From a bacterium (GTDB lineage: Bacteria > Patescibacteriota > Minisyncoccia > UBA6257 > GWB1-50-10), in the NCBI GenBank assembly GCA_021825465.1, contig JAKAGX010000024.1, forward strand, positions 1 to 10,224: a stretch of DNA of 10,224 bases, written 5' to 3'. Below are positions 1 to 6,657 of the stretch, piece after piece. Made by a program: the position numbers and the translations under genes. Numbering within the stretch: position 1 is the first letter of the stretch; the number at the start of each line of letters is the position of its first letter. The notes below the pieces were generated by a model. The model had not been told where the DNA came from, searched no databases, and saw only the letters and a list, made by a program, of their open reading frames with translations.

Positions 1-159
1 AAAATGTCGGGTTTCGCTTTGTTGGTGGTGTGGTGTTATCACGAATATTTTTTCCGAGAGCTTTTCTCAAAATAAGTGGCTGATTTCCATTTATGGTGGG
101 GAGGTAATACTTCCGAGAGTTGCCGTCGAGCGAAAAGAGTTTTTTCGTTTTCGATATTC

Positions 160-168
160 TGTTATAAT
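160..168 (+). promoter_or_regulatory. Extended -10 promoter of the response regulator gene
   Basis: The sequence TGTTATAAT is a perfect TATAAT -10 box with the TGN extension. The last T lies eight bases before the ATG. Transcription usually starts about seven bases after the -10 box, so the mRNA would begin at or next to the start codon. No good -35 box is seen at the usual distance, only a T-run, which fits an extended -10 promoter. Confidence 0.7.
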
Positions 169-176
169 GGGTAGCA

Positions 177-566
177 ATGGCTGAGCCGATCACCAAAAAA
201 ATCCTTCTCGTGGAAGACGAACCGATGCTTTCCAATCTCCTGAAGGGGAGGCTGGAGAGAGACGGCTTTCAGGTCGTGCAGGCGCACGACGGAGCCGAAG
301 CGCTGACCGACCTCAAGGCCGGCAAGTATGATTTGATGCTCCTCGATATCATTCTTCCCAAGATGTCGGGATTCGAAGTTATGGAATCCATGAGGAGCGA
401 TCCGAACGCGGAGAACGTTCCGGTCGTCATCGTTTCGAACTTGGGGCAGGAAGGGGACATTCAAAGAGGGCAAATGCTCGGGGCCGTCGGTTACTTCATT
501 AAGGCCCAACTTTCGATCGAAGAGCTGGTCGGCAAGATTAAAGAATTTTTTTCTGAACCGAAGTGA
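177..566 (+). CDS. Stand-alone response regulator receiver (CheY-like) protein
   Basis: This 129-residue protein is a single REC domain with no output domain. By family knowledge it is a cytoplasmic phospho-switch that takes a phosphoryl group from a histidine kinase and acts by protein contact. The acidic pocket is E13/D14 in LLVEDEP, the phospho-acceptor is D57 in LLDIILP, the switch residue is S87 in IVSN, and the conserved lysine is K109. The usual Lys-Pro after the last strand is Lys-Ala here. The ATG follows an extended -10 box by eight bases and has no Shine-Dalgarno site. No kinase gene is visible. It lies directly upstream of three pilin genes, so a role in controlling pilus assembly is plausible but inferred from position only. 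The family call is very secure; the biological role is unknown. Confidence 0.95.
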   Translation: MAEPITKKILLVEDEPMLSNLLKGRLERDGFQVVQAHDGAEALTDLKAGKYDLMLLDIILPKMSGFEVMESMRSDPNAENVPVVIVSNLGQEGDIQRGQMLGAVGYFIKAQLSIEELVGKIKEFFSEPK

Positions 567-571
567 GTTTT

Positions 572-580
572 TGTTATAAT
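572..580 (+). promoter_or_regulatory. Extended -10 promoter of the first pilin gene
   Basis: TGTTATAAT begins six bases after the response regulator stop codon, and its last T lies eight bases before the pilin ATG, the same spacing as at the response regulator gene. It suggests that the pilin has its own promoter and a leaderless or almost leaderless mRNA. The AGAAGGG stretch that follows ends one base before the ATG, too close to serve as a Shine-Dalgarno site. Confidence 0.7.
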
Positions 581-588
581 AGAAGGGT

Positions 589-1224
589 ATGAAAATCAAT
601 ACTGCGGAACCGAGGGGGTTCACGTTGATCGAACTTTTGGTCGTCATCGCCATTTTGGCGGTCCTTGCGACCGCGGTCGTCCTCATTTTGAATCCGGCGG
701 AACTTTTGAAGCAAGGCCGCGATTCGAACCGTCTTTCGGATCTCGCATCCCTCAACAATGCGCTCAATTTATACAGTTCAGACGTGAGTCTTGCCGTCGG
801 CGTTTCATGGCCGACCGCAGCGGTCACCGATTGCACGGCAACGAGCACGTTCGCCGGCGCAGTGAGCACGTCATGCGGCTATGTCGCCAGTTCGACGGGC
901 GTCAGCGGCACCGGTTGGGTCGGGTGGGATGGCGCGGAAAGCTATATCAAGCTGAATCTCATCTCGAGCGGATCTCCTTTGGCCGGCCTTCCGATCGACC
1001 CCAATAACGGCAGCCCCTCGTGCCTCGACGGATCTTCCATTAATAACGCCATTTGCCAGTACATTTTTGTGGCAAGCTCCACGCCGGGCAAGTACGAGAT
1101 CGGATCCCTTATGGAGAGCCAAAAATACGGCAATCCGACGAACTCCACGGCTGTCGTGAACCGCGACGGCGGGGTGGATGCGAACGTCTTTGAGGTGGGG
1201 AGCGAACCGGGACTTATCAACTGA
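589..1224 (+). CDS. Type IV pilin (GspG/PilA-like), first of three tandem copies
   Basis: This 211-residue prepilin has a short basic leader ending in PRG, then the class III signal FTLIELLVVIAILAVLATAV. Prepilin peptidase should cut after G10; E15 is then Glu5 of the mature protein, needed for subunit packing. The hydrophobic N-terminal helix runs to about residue 35, followed by NPAELLKQGRDS, a motif common in pilins of this type. The C-terminal globular domain has four cysteines (C82, C96, C145, C156) that could form two disulfides, and an ISSGSPLAGLPIDPNNG loop shared with the next two genes. It is probably a structural pilus subunit exported across the membrane. Which of the three is the major pilin cannot be told from sequence. 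It has its own promoter and no visible terminator before the next pilin. Confidence 0.93.
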   Translation: MKINTAEPRGFTLIELLVVIAILAVLATAVVLILNPAELLKQGRDSNRLSDLASLNNALNLYSSDVSLAVGVSWPTAAVTDCTATSTFAGAVSTSCGYVASSTGVSGTGWVGWDGAESYIKLNLISSGSPLAGLPIDPNNGSPSCLDGSSINNAICQYIFVASSTPGKYEIGSLMESQKYGNPTNSTAVVNRDGGVDANVFEVGSEPGLIN

Positions 1225-1232
1225 TTTGTTTG

Positions 1233-1241
1233 TGCTATAAT
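1233..1241 (+). promoter_or_regulatory. Extended -10 promoter of the second pilin gene
   Basis: TGCTATAAT is a TGN-extended perfect -10 box. Its last T lies nine bases before the ATG at 1251. An in-frame TTG at 1230 would extend the protein by seven residues, but it lies upstream of this box and would not be in the mRNA, so the ATG is preferred. Confidence 0.7.
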
Positions 1242-1250
1242 GTAAGAACT

Positions 1251-1859
1251 ATGGAATACGTTAAAAAAGAAAAAGGCTTCACCTTAATCGAACTTTTGGT
1301 CGTCATCGCCATTTTGGCGGTCTTAGCTACGGCCGTGGTCCTTGTTTTGAATCCTGCCGAGCTCATCAAGCAAGGAAGAGATTCAACAAGGATCTCCGAC
1401 CTCGCTGCATTGAACAGCGCGATCGCTTTGTTCGTGGCCGATGTGCGGAATCCAAGCAGCGCGGGGTGGTCTACCGGTATGTGTTATTATACGGCGACGA
1501 CGACGCCAGCTGCAGGTGGTGTAACGTGTACTCCAACCATTTCGACTTCAACAACTGTTAATGGGACAGGGTGGGTTCATATAGATTTTACGCAAATCTC
1601 GAGCGGGTCTCCCTTGTCCAAACTCCCCATCGATCCGAACAATGGTGTTGTGGGGTGTTACAACGGCACAACCCCGAATGCCACCACGTGCCAGTATATC
1701 TTTGCCGCCAGCTCGACGGTTGGCGTGTATGAGATCGATGCGGCGATGGAAAGCCAAAAATACGGCTCCACGAGCGGGAGTGCCAATGTAACGAACACCG
1801 ATAACGGTAATAATTCGAGTCAGTACGAAGTAGGGAGCAATTTATCCCTGATCAACTAA
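1251..1859 (+). CDS. Type IV pilin (GspG/PilA-like), second tandem copy
   Basis: This 202-residue prepilin has a lysine-rich leader (MEYVKKEKG), cleavage expected after G9, then FTLIELLVVIAILAVLATAV with E14 as mature Glu5. The four cysteines of the first pilin are kept (C78, C93, C136, C147), with 14 and 10 residues inside the pairs. The globular domain again has ISSGSPLSKLPIDPNNG and CQYIF motifs. The 5' part is almost identical in DNA to the third pilin, while the region from about codon 68 onward has drifted at both silent and amino acid positions. The start at ATG 1251 is chosen because the promoter -10 box lies just before it. The next pilin follows after nine bases with no promoter of its own, so the two are probably co-transcribed. 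Confidence 0.93.
   Translation: MEYVKKEKGFTLIELLVVIAILAVLATAVVLVLNPAELIKQGRDSTRISDLAALNSAIALFVADVRNPSSAGWSTGMCYYTATTTPAAGGVTCTPTISTSTTVNGTGWVHIDFTQISSGSPLSKLPIDPNNGVVGCYNGTTPNATTCQYIFAASSTVGVYEIDAAMESQKYGSTSGSANVTNTDNGNNSSQYEVGSNLSLIN
1273..1453 (+). repeat. Direct repeat copy 1 (5' part of the second pilin gene)
   Basis: These 181 bases match 1882-2062 with a single difference (G at 1445, A at 2054), by direct comparison at an offset of 609. They encode the signal, the N-terminal helix and the first conserved turn. Identity stops abruptly after codon 67 of this gene. Confidence 0.95.
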
Positions 1860-1868
1860 TCTTAAAAA

Positions 1869-2477
1869 ATGAAAGAGGGGGAAGGCTTCACCTTAATCGA
1901 ACTTTTGGTCGTCATCGCCATTTTGGCGGTCTTAGCTACGGCCGTGGTCCTTGTTTTGAATCCTGCCGAGCTCATCAAGCAAGGAAGAGATTCAACAAGG
2001 ATCTCCGACCTCGCTGCATTGAACAGCGCGATCGCTTTGTTCGTGGCCGATGTACGGAATCCGACGTGGCCCGCGGCGAATTGCTATCCCAATATTACGA
2101 ATACCATTGCTTCGAGTACGCCGACGTGTAACAGCGGTACCTATCAAACCGGCTCAACGTCGACGGCCGTCGACGGGAGCGGCTGGGTGAAGGTCAATTT
2201 CACTCAGATCTCGAGCGGCTCGCCACTTTCTAAACTACCCGTTGACCCGCAGGCGGGAAACAAGGCTTGCCGGGATTTGAACGGAACGGCGAACGCCGCC
2301 ACGTGCGAGTATATATTCACGACCACTTCTACCGTCGGCGTGTATGAGATCGATGCCGCGATGGAAAGCGCCAAGTACGGCAAGGGGGGTTCTGCCGACG
2401 TCGTTTCGACCGACAACGGCTCGAGTGCCGGATGGTACGAAGTAGGCAGCGGCTTGAATTTGATGTCCGGCAATTAA
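1869..2477 (+). CDS. Type IV pilin (GspG/PilA-like), third tandem copy
   Basis: This 202-residue prepilin has a very short leader (MKEGEG), cleavage expected after G6 and mature Glu5 at E11. The N-terminal helix is identical to that of the second pilin. The C-terminal domain keeps the four cysteines (C72, C87, C134, C146) and the ISSGSPLSKLPVDPQAG and CEYIF motifs, but the loop between the first two cysteines and the residues after it are different. It starts nine bases after the preceding stop (TCTTAAAAA), has no -10 box or Shine-Dalgarno site of its own, and ends just before an intrinsic terminator, so it closes a pilin transcription unit. It is likely an alternative or additional structural subunit; its exact role is not visible. 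Confidence 0.93.
   Translation: MKEGEGFTLIELLVVIAILAVLATAVVLVLNPAELIKQGRDSTRISDLAALNSAIALFVADVRNPTWPAANCYPNITNTIASSTPTCNSGTYQTGSTSTAVDGSGWVKVNFTQISSGSPLSKLPVDPQAGNKACRDLNGTANAATCEYIFTTTSTVGVYEIDAAMESAKYGKGGSADVVSTDNGSSAGWYEVGSGLNLMSGN
1882..2062 (+). repeat. Direct repeat copy 2 (5' part of the third pilin gene)
   Basis: This is the partner of 1273-1453, with 180 of 181 bases identical. A 36-base core (1896-1931) is also identical to 628-663 in the first pilin and 1287-1322 in the second. It encodes IELLVVIAILAV. Confidence 0.95.
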
Positions 2478-2489
2478 TCAAAGAAAATC

Positions 2490-2520
2490 ACCGCCGTCCG
2501 TGGGGCGGCGGTTTTCTTTT
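2490..2520 (+). terminator. Intrinsic terminator after the pilin cluster
   Basis: ACCGCCGTCC and GGGGCGGCGGT pair as a ten-base GC-rich stem (one G-T pair) around a GTG loop, followed at once by TTTTCTTTTC. It lies 12 bases after the third pilin stop and separates the pilin unit from pilB. Confidence 0.9.
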
Positions 2521-2543
2521 CTCTAGTTACCGGCTTCTTTACT

Positions 2544-2552
2544 TGTTATAAT
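2544..2552 (+). promoter_or_regulatory. Extended -10 promoter of pilB
   Basis: TGTTATAAT lies eight bases before the pilB ATG, exactly as at the response regulator and first pilin genes. It implies a leaderless or near-leaderless pilB mRNA and a fresh transcription unit after the terminator. Confidence 0.7.
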
Positions 2553-2560
2553 GAGTTTGC

Positions 2561-4279
2561 ATGATCAATCTTTCTTCCGCAAAGCTGAAAGACATTCTCG
2601 TCCGAGCCGGCGTCGTCGATGCGGATACCTTTGATACGATCGCCACGGAAGCCGAGCGGAACCGCCAGAATATCGCCGACGTCGTCATTTCGAGCGGCCT
2701 CATCAACAAGGATTATTTCTATCTTTTGCTTTCGAAATCGCTCGGCGTTGAGCGGGTGAATCTCGGCGCGATTGGCATCGATGAAAAAGCGCTCCACCTT
2801 TTGCCGGAGGATATCGCGCGGACGAGAAAAGCGATCGTTTTCGGCAAGGACAAGAACGGCTACTTCGAGGTTGCCATGGAAAATCCAGCCGACCTCGAAA
2901 CGATCGATTTTTTGACGTTGAAGCTTCAAGGCCCCGTGCATCCGTTCCTCGCAACGGAAGAAGATTTGAACCGCGGTTTCATCTTGTACCAGCAAAAACT
3001 GACGCAAGATTTCAAGAAGATCATAGAAGAAAGCGTCAAGGAATCGCTTCGTTCCCGCTCCAAAGAAGGGGACGTGGTCCAGTTTGCCGCCGACGTACCG
3101 ATCGTTGCGATCGTGGACAATCTCATGTCGTACGCTATTTCTTCCCGGGCGTCGGACGTCCACTTTGAAGTTTTGGACGACGGGATCTTGGTTCGGTTCA
3201 GGATCGACGGCATTCTCCACGAGATCATGCGGATGCCAAAAGAGATCCACCCTGCGATCGTTGCAAGGATCAAAATTCTTTCGAATTTGCGGGTCGACGA
3301 GCATACACACCCGCAAGACGGCCGGTTCCGGTACAAGATCGGGGGCGAATTCATCGACGTCCGTGTTTCGATCATTCCGACGTTCTACGGAGAAAAGGTG
3401 GAAATGCGTCTCCTTGCGGCCGCCCAAAAGCCGCTGTCGTTCCAGGAGCTCGGCATGTTCGATGACACCGTACGGCTCGTCTCCGAAGCGATCTCGAAAA
3501 GCTACGGAATGGTATTGGTGTGCGGGCCGACCGGTTCCGGAAAAACGACGACGCTCTATTCGTTTTTGAACATTTTGAACCGGCCGGACGTGAACATCGT
3601 GACCATCGAAGATCCGATCGAATACGACATGCGGTATATCAACCAAACGCAAGTGAACGTCGCCGCCGGCATCACATTCGCCTCGGGGCTTCGTTCGATC
3701 TTGCGGCAAGACCCGAACATCATCATGGTCGGCGAAATCCGCGATAACGAGACGGCTGATATCGCCGTCCAGTCTTCCTTAACGGGCCACTTGGTGTTGT
3801 CGAGCTTGCACACGAACGATTCGCCGACGGCGATACCCCGCTTGATCGATATGGGGATCCCCTCCTTTCTCGTTTCCGCCGTTTTGAACGCCGTGAGCTC
3901 CCAAAGGCTCGTGCGGCGCATCCACGTGGATTGCATCGAGTCGTACACGCCGGACAAAAAGATGTACGAAGACATCGAGTCTCAGATCAAGGAACTTTCG
4001 TCGGCGGGCGTCGACGTCAAACCGCCGAAGACGTTCTACCGGGGAAAAGGATGTGCTGCATGCAACAACACCGGTTTTTTGGGCCGGATCGGTATCTTCG
4101 AAGTTCTGGAAGTCACCGAAAAAATAAGGAGCTATATTATTGGCAAGGATTTCGATCTGGACAACCTGAGAAATCTTGCAAAGGAAGAGGGGATGATCAC
4201 CATGTTCGAGGATGGCCTCCGAAAAGTCGAGCTCGGGATGACGACGATCGAGGAATTGTTCCGCGTCATGAGAGAGTAG
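2561..4279 (+). CDS. pilB: Type IV pilus assembly ATPase PilB (GspE family)
   Basis: This 572-residue cytoplasmic hexameric ATPase powers pilin extraction and polymerisation. Residues 1 to about 150 form a GspE/MshE-type N-terminal domain. The motor core carries the Walker A motif GPTGSGKTT (322-330), the Asp box TIEDPIEY (348-355), the Walker B region LRQDPNIIMVGEIRD (381-395) with the expected catalytic E392, and the His box LTGHLVLSSLHTND (407-420). The usual four-cysteine zinc site is changed: the first pair is H455-x-x-C458 instead of Cys-x-x-Cys, while the second, C498-x-x-C501, is intact. A His-Cys-Cys-Cys site could still hold zinc. Length and domain order are normal, and the Asp and His boxes argue for an assembly ATPase rather than the retraction ATPase PilT. 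It is followed by pilC after a 71-base spacer with repeats. Confidence 0.97.
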   Translation: MINLSSAKLKDILVRAGVVDADTFDTIATEAERNRQNIADVVISSGLINKDYFYLLLSKSLGVERVNLGAIGIDEKALHLLPEDIARTRKAIVFGKDKNGYFEVAMENPADLETIDFLTLKLQGPVHPFLATEEDLNRGFILYQQKLTQDFKKIIEESVKESLRSRSKEGDVVQFAADVPIVAIVDNLMSYAISSRASDVHFEVLDDGILVRFRIDGILHEIMRMPKEIHPAIVARIKILSNLRVDEHTHPQDGRFRYKIGGEFIDVRVSIIPTFYGEKVEMRLLAAAQKPLSFQELGMFDDTVRLVSEAISKSYGMVLVCGPTGSGKTTTLYSFLNILNRPDVNIVTIEDPIEYDMRYINQTQVNVAAGITFASGLRSILRQDPNIIMVGEIRDNETADIAVQSSLTGHLVLSSLHTNDSPTAIPRLIDMGIPSFLVSAVLNAVSSQRLVRRIHVDCIESYTPDKKMYEDIESQIKELSSAGVDVKPPKTFYRGKGCAACNNTGFLGRIGIFEVLEVTEKIRSYIIGKDFDLDNLRNLAKEEGMITMFEDGLRKVELGMTTIEELFRVMRE

Positions 4280-4292
4280 GGAGCATATGGCA

Positions 4293-4344
4293 TTTAGTAG
4301 TTCGTATTTCGTATACTAAATACTAGATACTGTATACTGAATAC
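4293..4344 (+). repeat. AT-rich direct and inverted repeats before pilC
   Basis: Two 13-base direct repeats, GTATACTAAATAC and GTATACTGAATAC, start at 4311 and 4332, 21 bases apart, with GATACT between them. Inverted pairs also exist: TTTAGTA (4293-4299) with TACTAAA (4314-4320), and GTATTT (4304-4309) with AAATAC (4318-4323). TATACT occurs twice (4312-4317, 4333-4338) and the second could be a -10 box 12 bases before pilC. It may be a promoter or regulator-binding region or a dispersed intergenic repeat. Confidence 0.6.
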
Positions 4345-4350
4345 AAGTCC

Positions 4351-5556
4351 ATGAAGTTCAATTATATTGCCTCACAGCCGGACGGAAAAGTTATTCAAGG
4401 GCAAATCGAAGCGAAGGATGTTTCGGGGGTTTTGCAGTTCTTGTCTTCCCGCGGGCTCCGGCCGGTCAGCATCAAGCCGGTGAGAGAATCGGAGGTTGGC
4501 GGCGGAATTTCCGGCGGCAAGATAACCATTGCGGATCAAATTTTCATATCCAAGTACCTTTCCCTGATGCTGAAACTTGGTACGGGACTCTTGCAGGCCA
4601 TCAACATCTTGATCGAAGATTTCGACAAGAAGGCCGTTCGGTCGTTCCTTATGGAAGTGAGGGATAATCTCGAGGGCGGCCGGCCCTTTTTCTCTACCTT
4701 CGCCAAATACCCGAAAATTTTCAGCCAGGTGTACATTAATCTCGTCCGGGCCGGCGAGGCGTCGGGAAATTTGGATTCGGTCTTCGAAAACTTGACCAAT
4801 TCGCTTGCCAAAGAAAAGATGCTGAGGGATCAAGTGCGAAGCGCGCTCATTTACCCCATCCTTCTCCTTTCGGCATCCGTCCTTATCTTGGTGTTCCTTG
4901 TCATGTACGCCTTGCCGAAGATCGCGAACGTTTTCGAGCAGGGCGGTTTTACGCCGCCGCTCTTTTCGCGGATCGTTTTCACCGTTGGCCTGTTCTTTGC
5001 CCATTACGGTTTCTTCTTCATCGGGCTTGCCGTTATTGCCCTGATCGCCGCATTTTTCGCTTACAAAAACTCCATGGGATTCCGGCGGGTCATTTTCAGC
5101 ATCATTCACGAAATTCCGGTGGTGCGGGATCTGATGAACAAGTCGGCGCTTCAGCGGTTCGCGGCGACGCTTTCCGAACTCATCAAGGCCGGCATTCCTT
5201 TGACGGATGCCCTTGAAATTACGGCGCAAACGGTCGGGAATGTGGATCTGCACGATGCTTTGCTTCGCATTTCGCGGGAAGGGCTTGCTAAGGGGCTTAC
5301 GGTCGGCGAGGCATTCCGGCGCGAGCCGTTCTTCCCGAAGACCGTCGTGAACTTGATGGCCATTTCGGAGAAGGCCGGCCACATCGAAGAGGTTTTGGGA
5401 ACGCTTTCCGATTTTTACTCTTCTGAGATCGACAATTCCTTGAAGTCGCTCGTTTCGTTCCTCGAGCCGGTCATGCTGATGGGTATCGGCATCATCGTCG
5501 GTCTCATCGCGCTCTCCATCATCGTTCCGATCTACCAGCTGACGACGCAGTTCTAA
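4351..5556 (+). CDS. pilC: Type IV pilus inner membrane platform protein PilC (GspF family)
   Basis: This 401-residue polytopic membrane protein is the platform on which PilB works. The N-terminal region (residues 1-45) has the family pattern YIASQPDGKVIQGQIEA and GLRPVSI. Two GspF/T2SSF domains follow, at about 65-190 and 265-395, with the family signatures RAGEASGNLDSVF (133-145) and ISEKAGHIEEVLG (338-350). Hydrophobic membrane segments lie at about 167-187, 218-237 and 372-394. Length and layout are typical of the family. The ATG comes after the repeat spacer with no Shine-Dalgarno site. Only one base separates its stop from the next ATG, so it should be co-transcribed and probably translationally coupled with the LamG pseudopilin. 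Confidence 0.97.
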   Translation: MKFNYIASQPDGKVIQGQIEAKDVSGVLQFLSSRGLRPVSIKPVRESEVGGGISGGKITIADQIFISKYLSLMLKLGTGLLQAINILIEDFDKKAVRSFLMEVRDNLEGGRPFFSTFAKYPKIFSQVYINLVRAGEASGNLDSVFENLTNSLAKEKMLRDQVRSALIYPILLLSASVLILVFLVMYALPKIANVFEQGGFTPPLFSRIVFTVGLFFAHYGFFFIGLAVIALIAAFFAYKNSMGFRRVIFSIIHEIPVVRDLMNKSALQRFAATLSELIKAGIPLTDALEITAQTVGNVDLHDALLRISREGLAKGLTVGEAFRREPFFPKTVVNLMAISEKAGHIEEVLGTLSDFYSSEIDNSLKSLVSFLEPVMLMGIGIIVGLIALSIIVPIYQLTTQF

Positions 5557-5557
5557 C

Positions 5558-6640
5558 ATGCGAAGCAGAAATGGGTTTACCCTCATCGAACTCCTCCTCG
5601 TGATCGCCATCGTGGCGGTTCTTGCGACCGTTTCGTTTGTCAGTATCAGCAGCTATGGCGTTTCGAACACCCTCCAACGGACTGGGGAAGAGGTGGCGGC
5701 CGCATTCCGGAACACGAGGCAGCGGTCGATGAGCCAAGAAAACGGCACTGCATGGGGAATGCATTTTTCGAATGCAACGTCCGGCAACACCTACACTTCA
5801 TTCGGCGGCACGAGCTACGCCTCGAGTACCTCTCGAAATGCCTATACCCTGGGAAACGGCATTTCATTTGGTAATCCGCCGACATCGACTTCAGTCGATG
5901 TTCTTTTCAACCCTTTGACCGGTTATCCCAATCAGAGCCAGATCGTTTCGCTCGTCGACGGGAGACGTGACGGTCTGGTATACGATGTTGCCGTGAACAG
6001 TTTAGGAAGCGTCGAGGGGAATTTTTGGCAGGGCCTTGTCGGCTACTGGCCGCTCGACGAGGGGACGGGAACCACTGCGTACGATGCGTCGGGAAATGGC
6101 AACAACGGCACGCTCACGAACGGCCCCTTATGGCAAAGCGGATCGAATTGCGAAGCGGGGAGTTGCTTGAAATTTTATCCGGCGACAAATCCGGTTAATA
6201 TGTTGGGACCTGGCGTGTCGCCTCACACCACCTTGACGCTTACAGCGTGGATCGATCCGACTTCATATCCGACCGAGCGTTCAACCATCATTTTAGGTTC
6301 AGGCGGGTATTATTTGTCGTTAAATTCCGATGGGTCGGCCCAAACATATTGGTACGGCAAGACGCCGTCCGGTTACTTTTCAAGCGGAGCTGGAACCGTG
6401 CCATTGAATACATGGTCGTTCGTTGCGGCTGTTTGGGATAGTTCTTCCGTTTCGTTGTATGTGAACGGAGCATTGACGAGTGCAACATCAACCACGGGTA
6501 GTGGCAATAGCAGTACTGCCACGAACATTGGGGCGGAAAATACCGCTCGTCAGTTCAATGGATCCATCGATGATGTTCGTATCTATAGTAAGGCTCTTTC
6601 CGCGCAAGATATTCAGGACCTGTACAACGAAACGCAGTAG
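5558..6640 (+). CDS. GspH-like pseudopilin fused to a LamG (concanavalin A-like) domain
   Basis: This 360-residue protein starts with a prepilin leader (MRSRNG), cleavage expected after G6, then FTLIELLLVIAIVAVLATVSF with E11 as mature Glu5. Residues about 31-153 look like a GspH/FimT-type pseudopilin body (EEVAAAFRNTRQRSMSQ, LFNPLTG). Residues about 159-358 form a LamG/jellyroll domain: GLVGYWPLDEGTGTTAYDAS, LTLTAWIDP, NTWSFVAAVWD, VSLYVNG and FNGSIDDVRIYSKALS are all typical. Two cysteines (C198, C203) lie in a loop of this domain. LamG domains bind sugars or proteins, so it may be a minor pilin at the pilus tip that contacts a surface or partner cell; this is inference. It starts one base after pilC. 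Codon use of the LamG half after about 6180 looks slightly more AT-rich than pilC. Confidence 0.92.
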   Translation: MRSRNGFTLIELLLVIAIVAVLATVSFVSISSYGVSNTLQRTGEEVAAAFRNTRQRSMSQENGTAWGMHFSNATSGNTYTSFGGTSYASSTSRNAYTLGNGISFGNPPTSTSVDVLFNPLTGYPNQSQIVSLVDGRRDGLVYDVAVNSLGSVEGNFWQGLVGYWPLDEGTGTTAYDASGNGNNGTLTNGPLWQSGSNCEAGSCLKFYPATNPVNMLGPGVSPHTTLTLTAWIDPTSYPTERSTIILGSGGYYLSLNSDGSAQTYWYGKTPSGYFSSGAGTVPLNTWSFVAAVWDSSSVSLYVNGALTSATSTTGSGNSSTATNIGAENTARQFNGSIDDVRIYSKALSAQDIQDLYNETQ

Positions 6641-6642
6641 GG

Positions 6643-6648
6643 TATACT
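6643..6648 (+). promoter_or_regulatory. Candidate -10 box for tRNA-Thr(TGT)
   Basis: TATACT lies nine bases before the first base of the tRNA and just after the pseudopilin stop, so transcription would start within about two bases of the mature 5' end. No clear -35 box is seen. Confidence 0.45.
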
Positions 6649-6657
6649 GATTTCGCC

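Noticed and set aside
1..184. Open frame from the window edge (frame 2) into the start of the response regulator gene, and a 25-codon frame ending at 75
   Set aside because: Neither product resembles a known protein end, both are short and rich in unlikely residues, and the stretch contains the promoter. A cut-off upstream gene cannot be excluded, but nothing supports it. The 9-base repeat TTCCGAGAG at 52 and 111 is too short to interpret.
162..869. Minus-strand open frame across the response regulator and first pilin
   Set aside because: It spans two well-supported plus-strand genes and their promoter, and its product has no family features.
1230..1250. TTG start adding seven residues to the second pilin
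   Set aside because: The -10 box lies within and after it, so it would not be transcribed, and a longer leader is not needed for prepilin processing.
589..2477. Tandem pilins as a phase-variable or CRISPR-like array
   Set aside because: There are only three full-length genes with intact signals; no regularly spaced short repeats, simple-sequence tracts or recombinase gene are visible.
2546..3709. Long minus-strand open frame opposite pilB
   Set aside because: It lies entirely opposite a gene with unmistakable motor motifs, and its product is low-complexity, rich in Arg, Asp and His, as expected from antisense reading of a GC-rich coding strand.
4372..5610. Long minus-strand open frame opposite pilC
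   Set aside because: It is the antisense shadow of a secure PilC gene; the product is rich in Arg, Asp, Glu and Asn with no recognisable domain.
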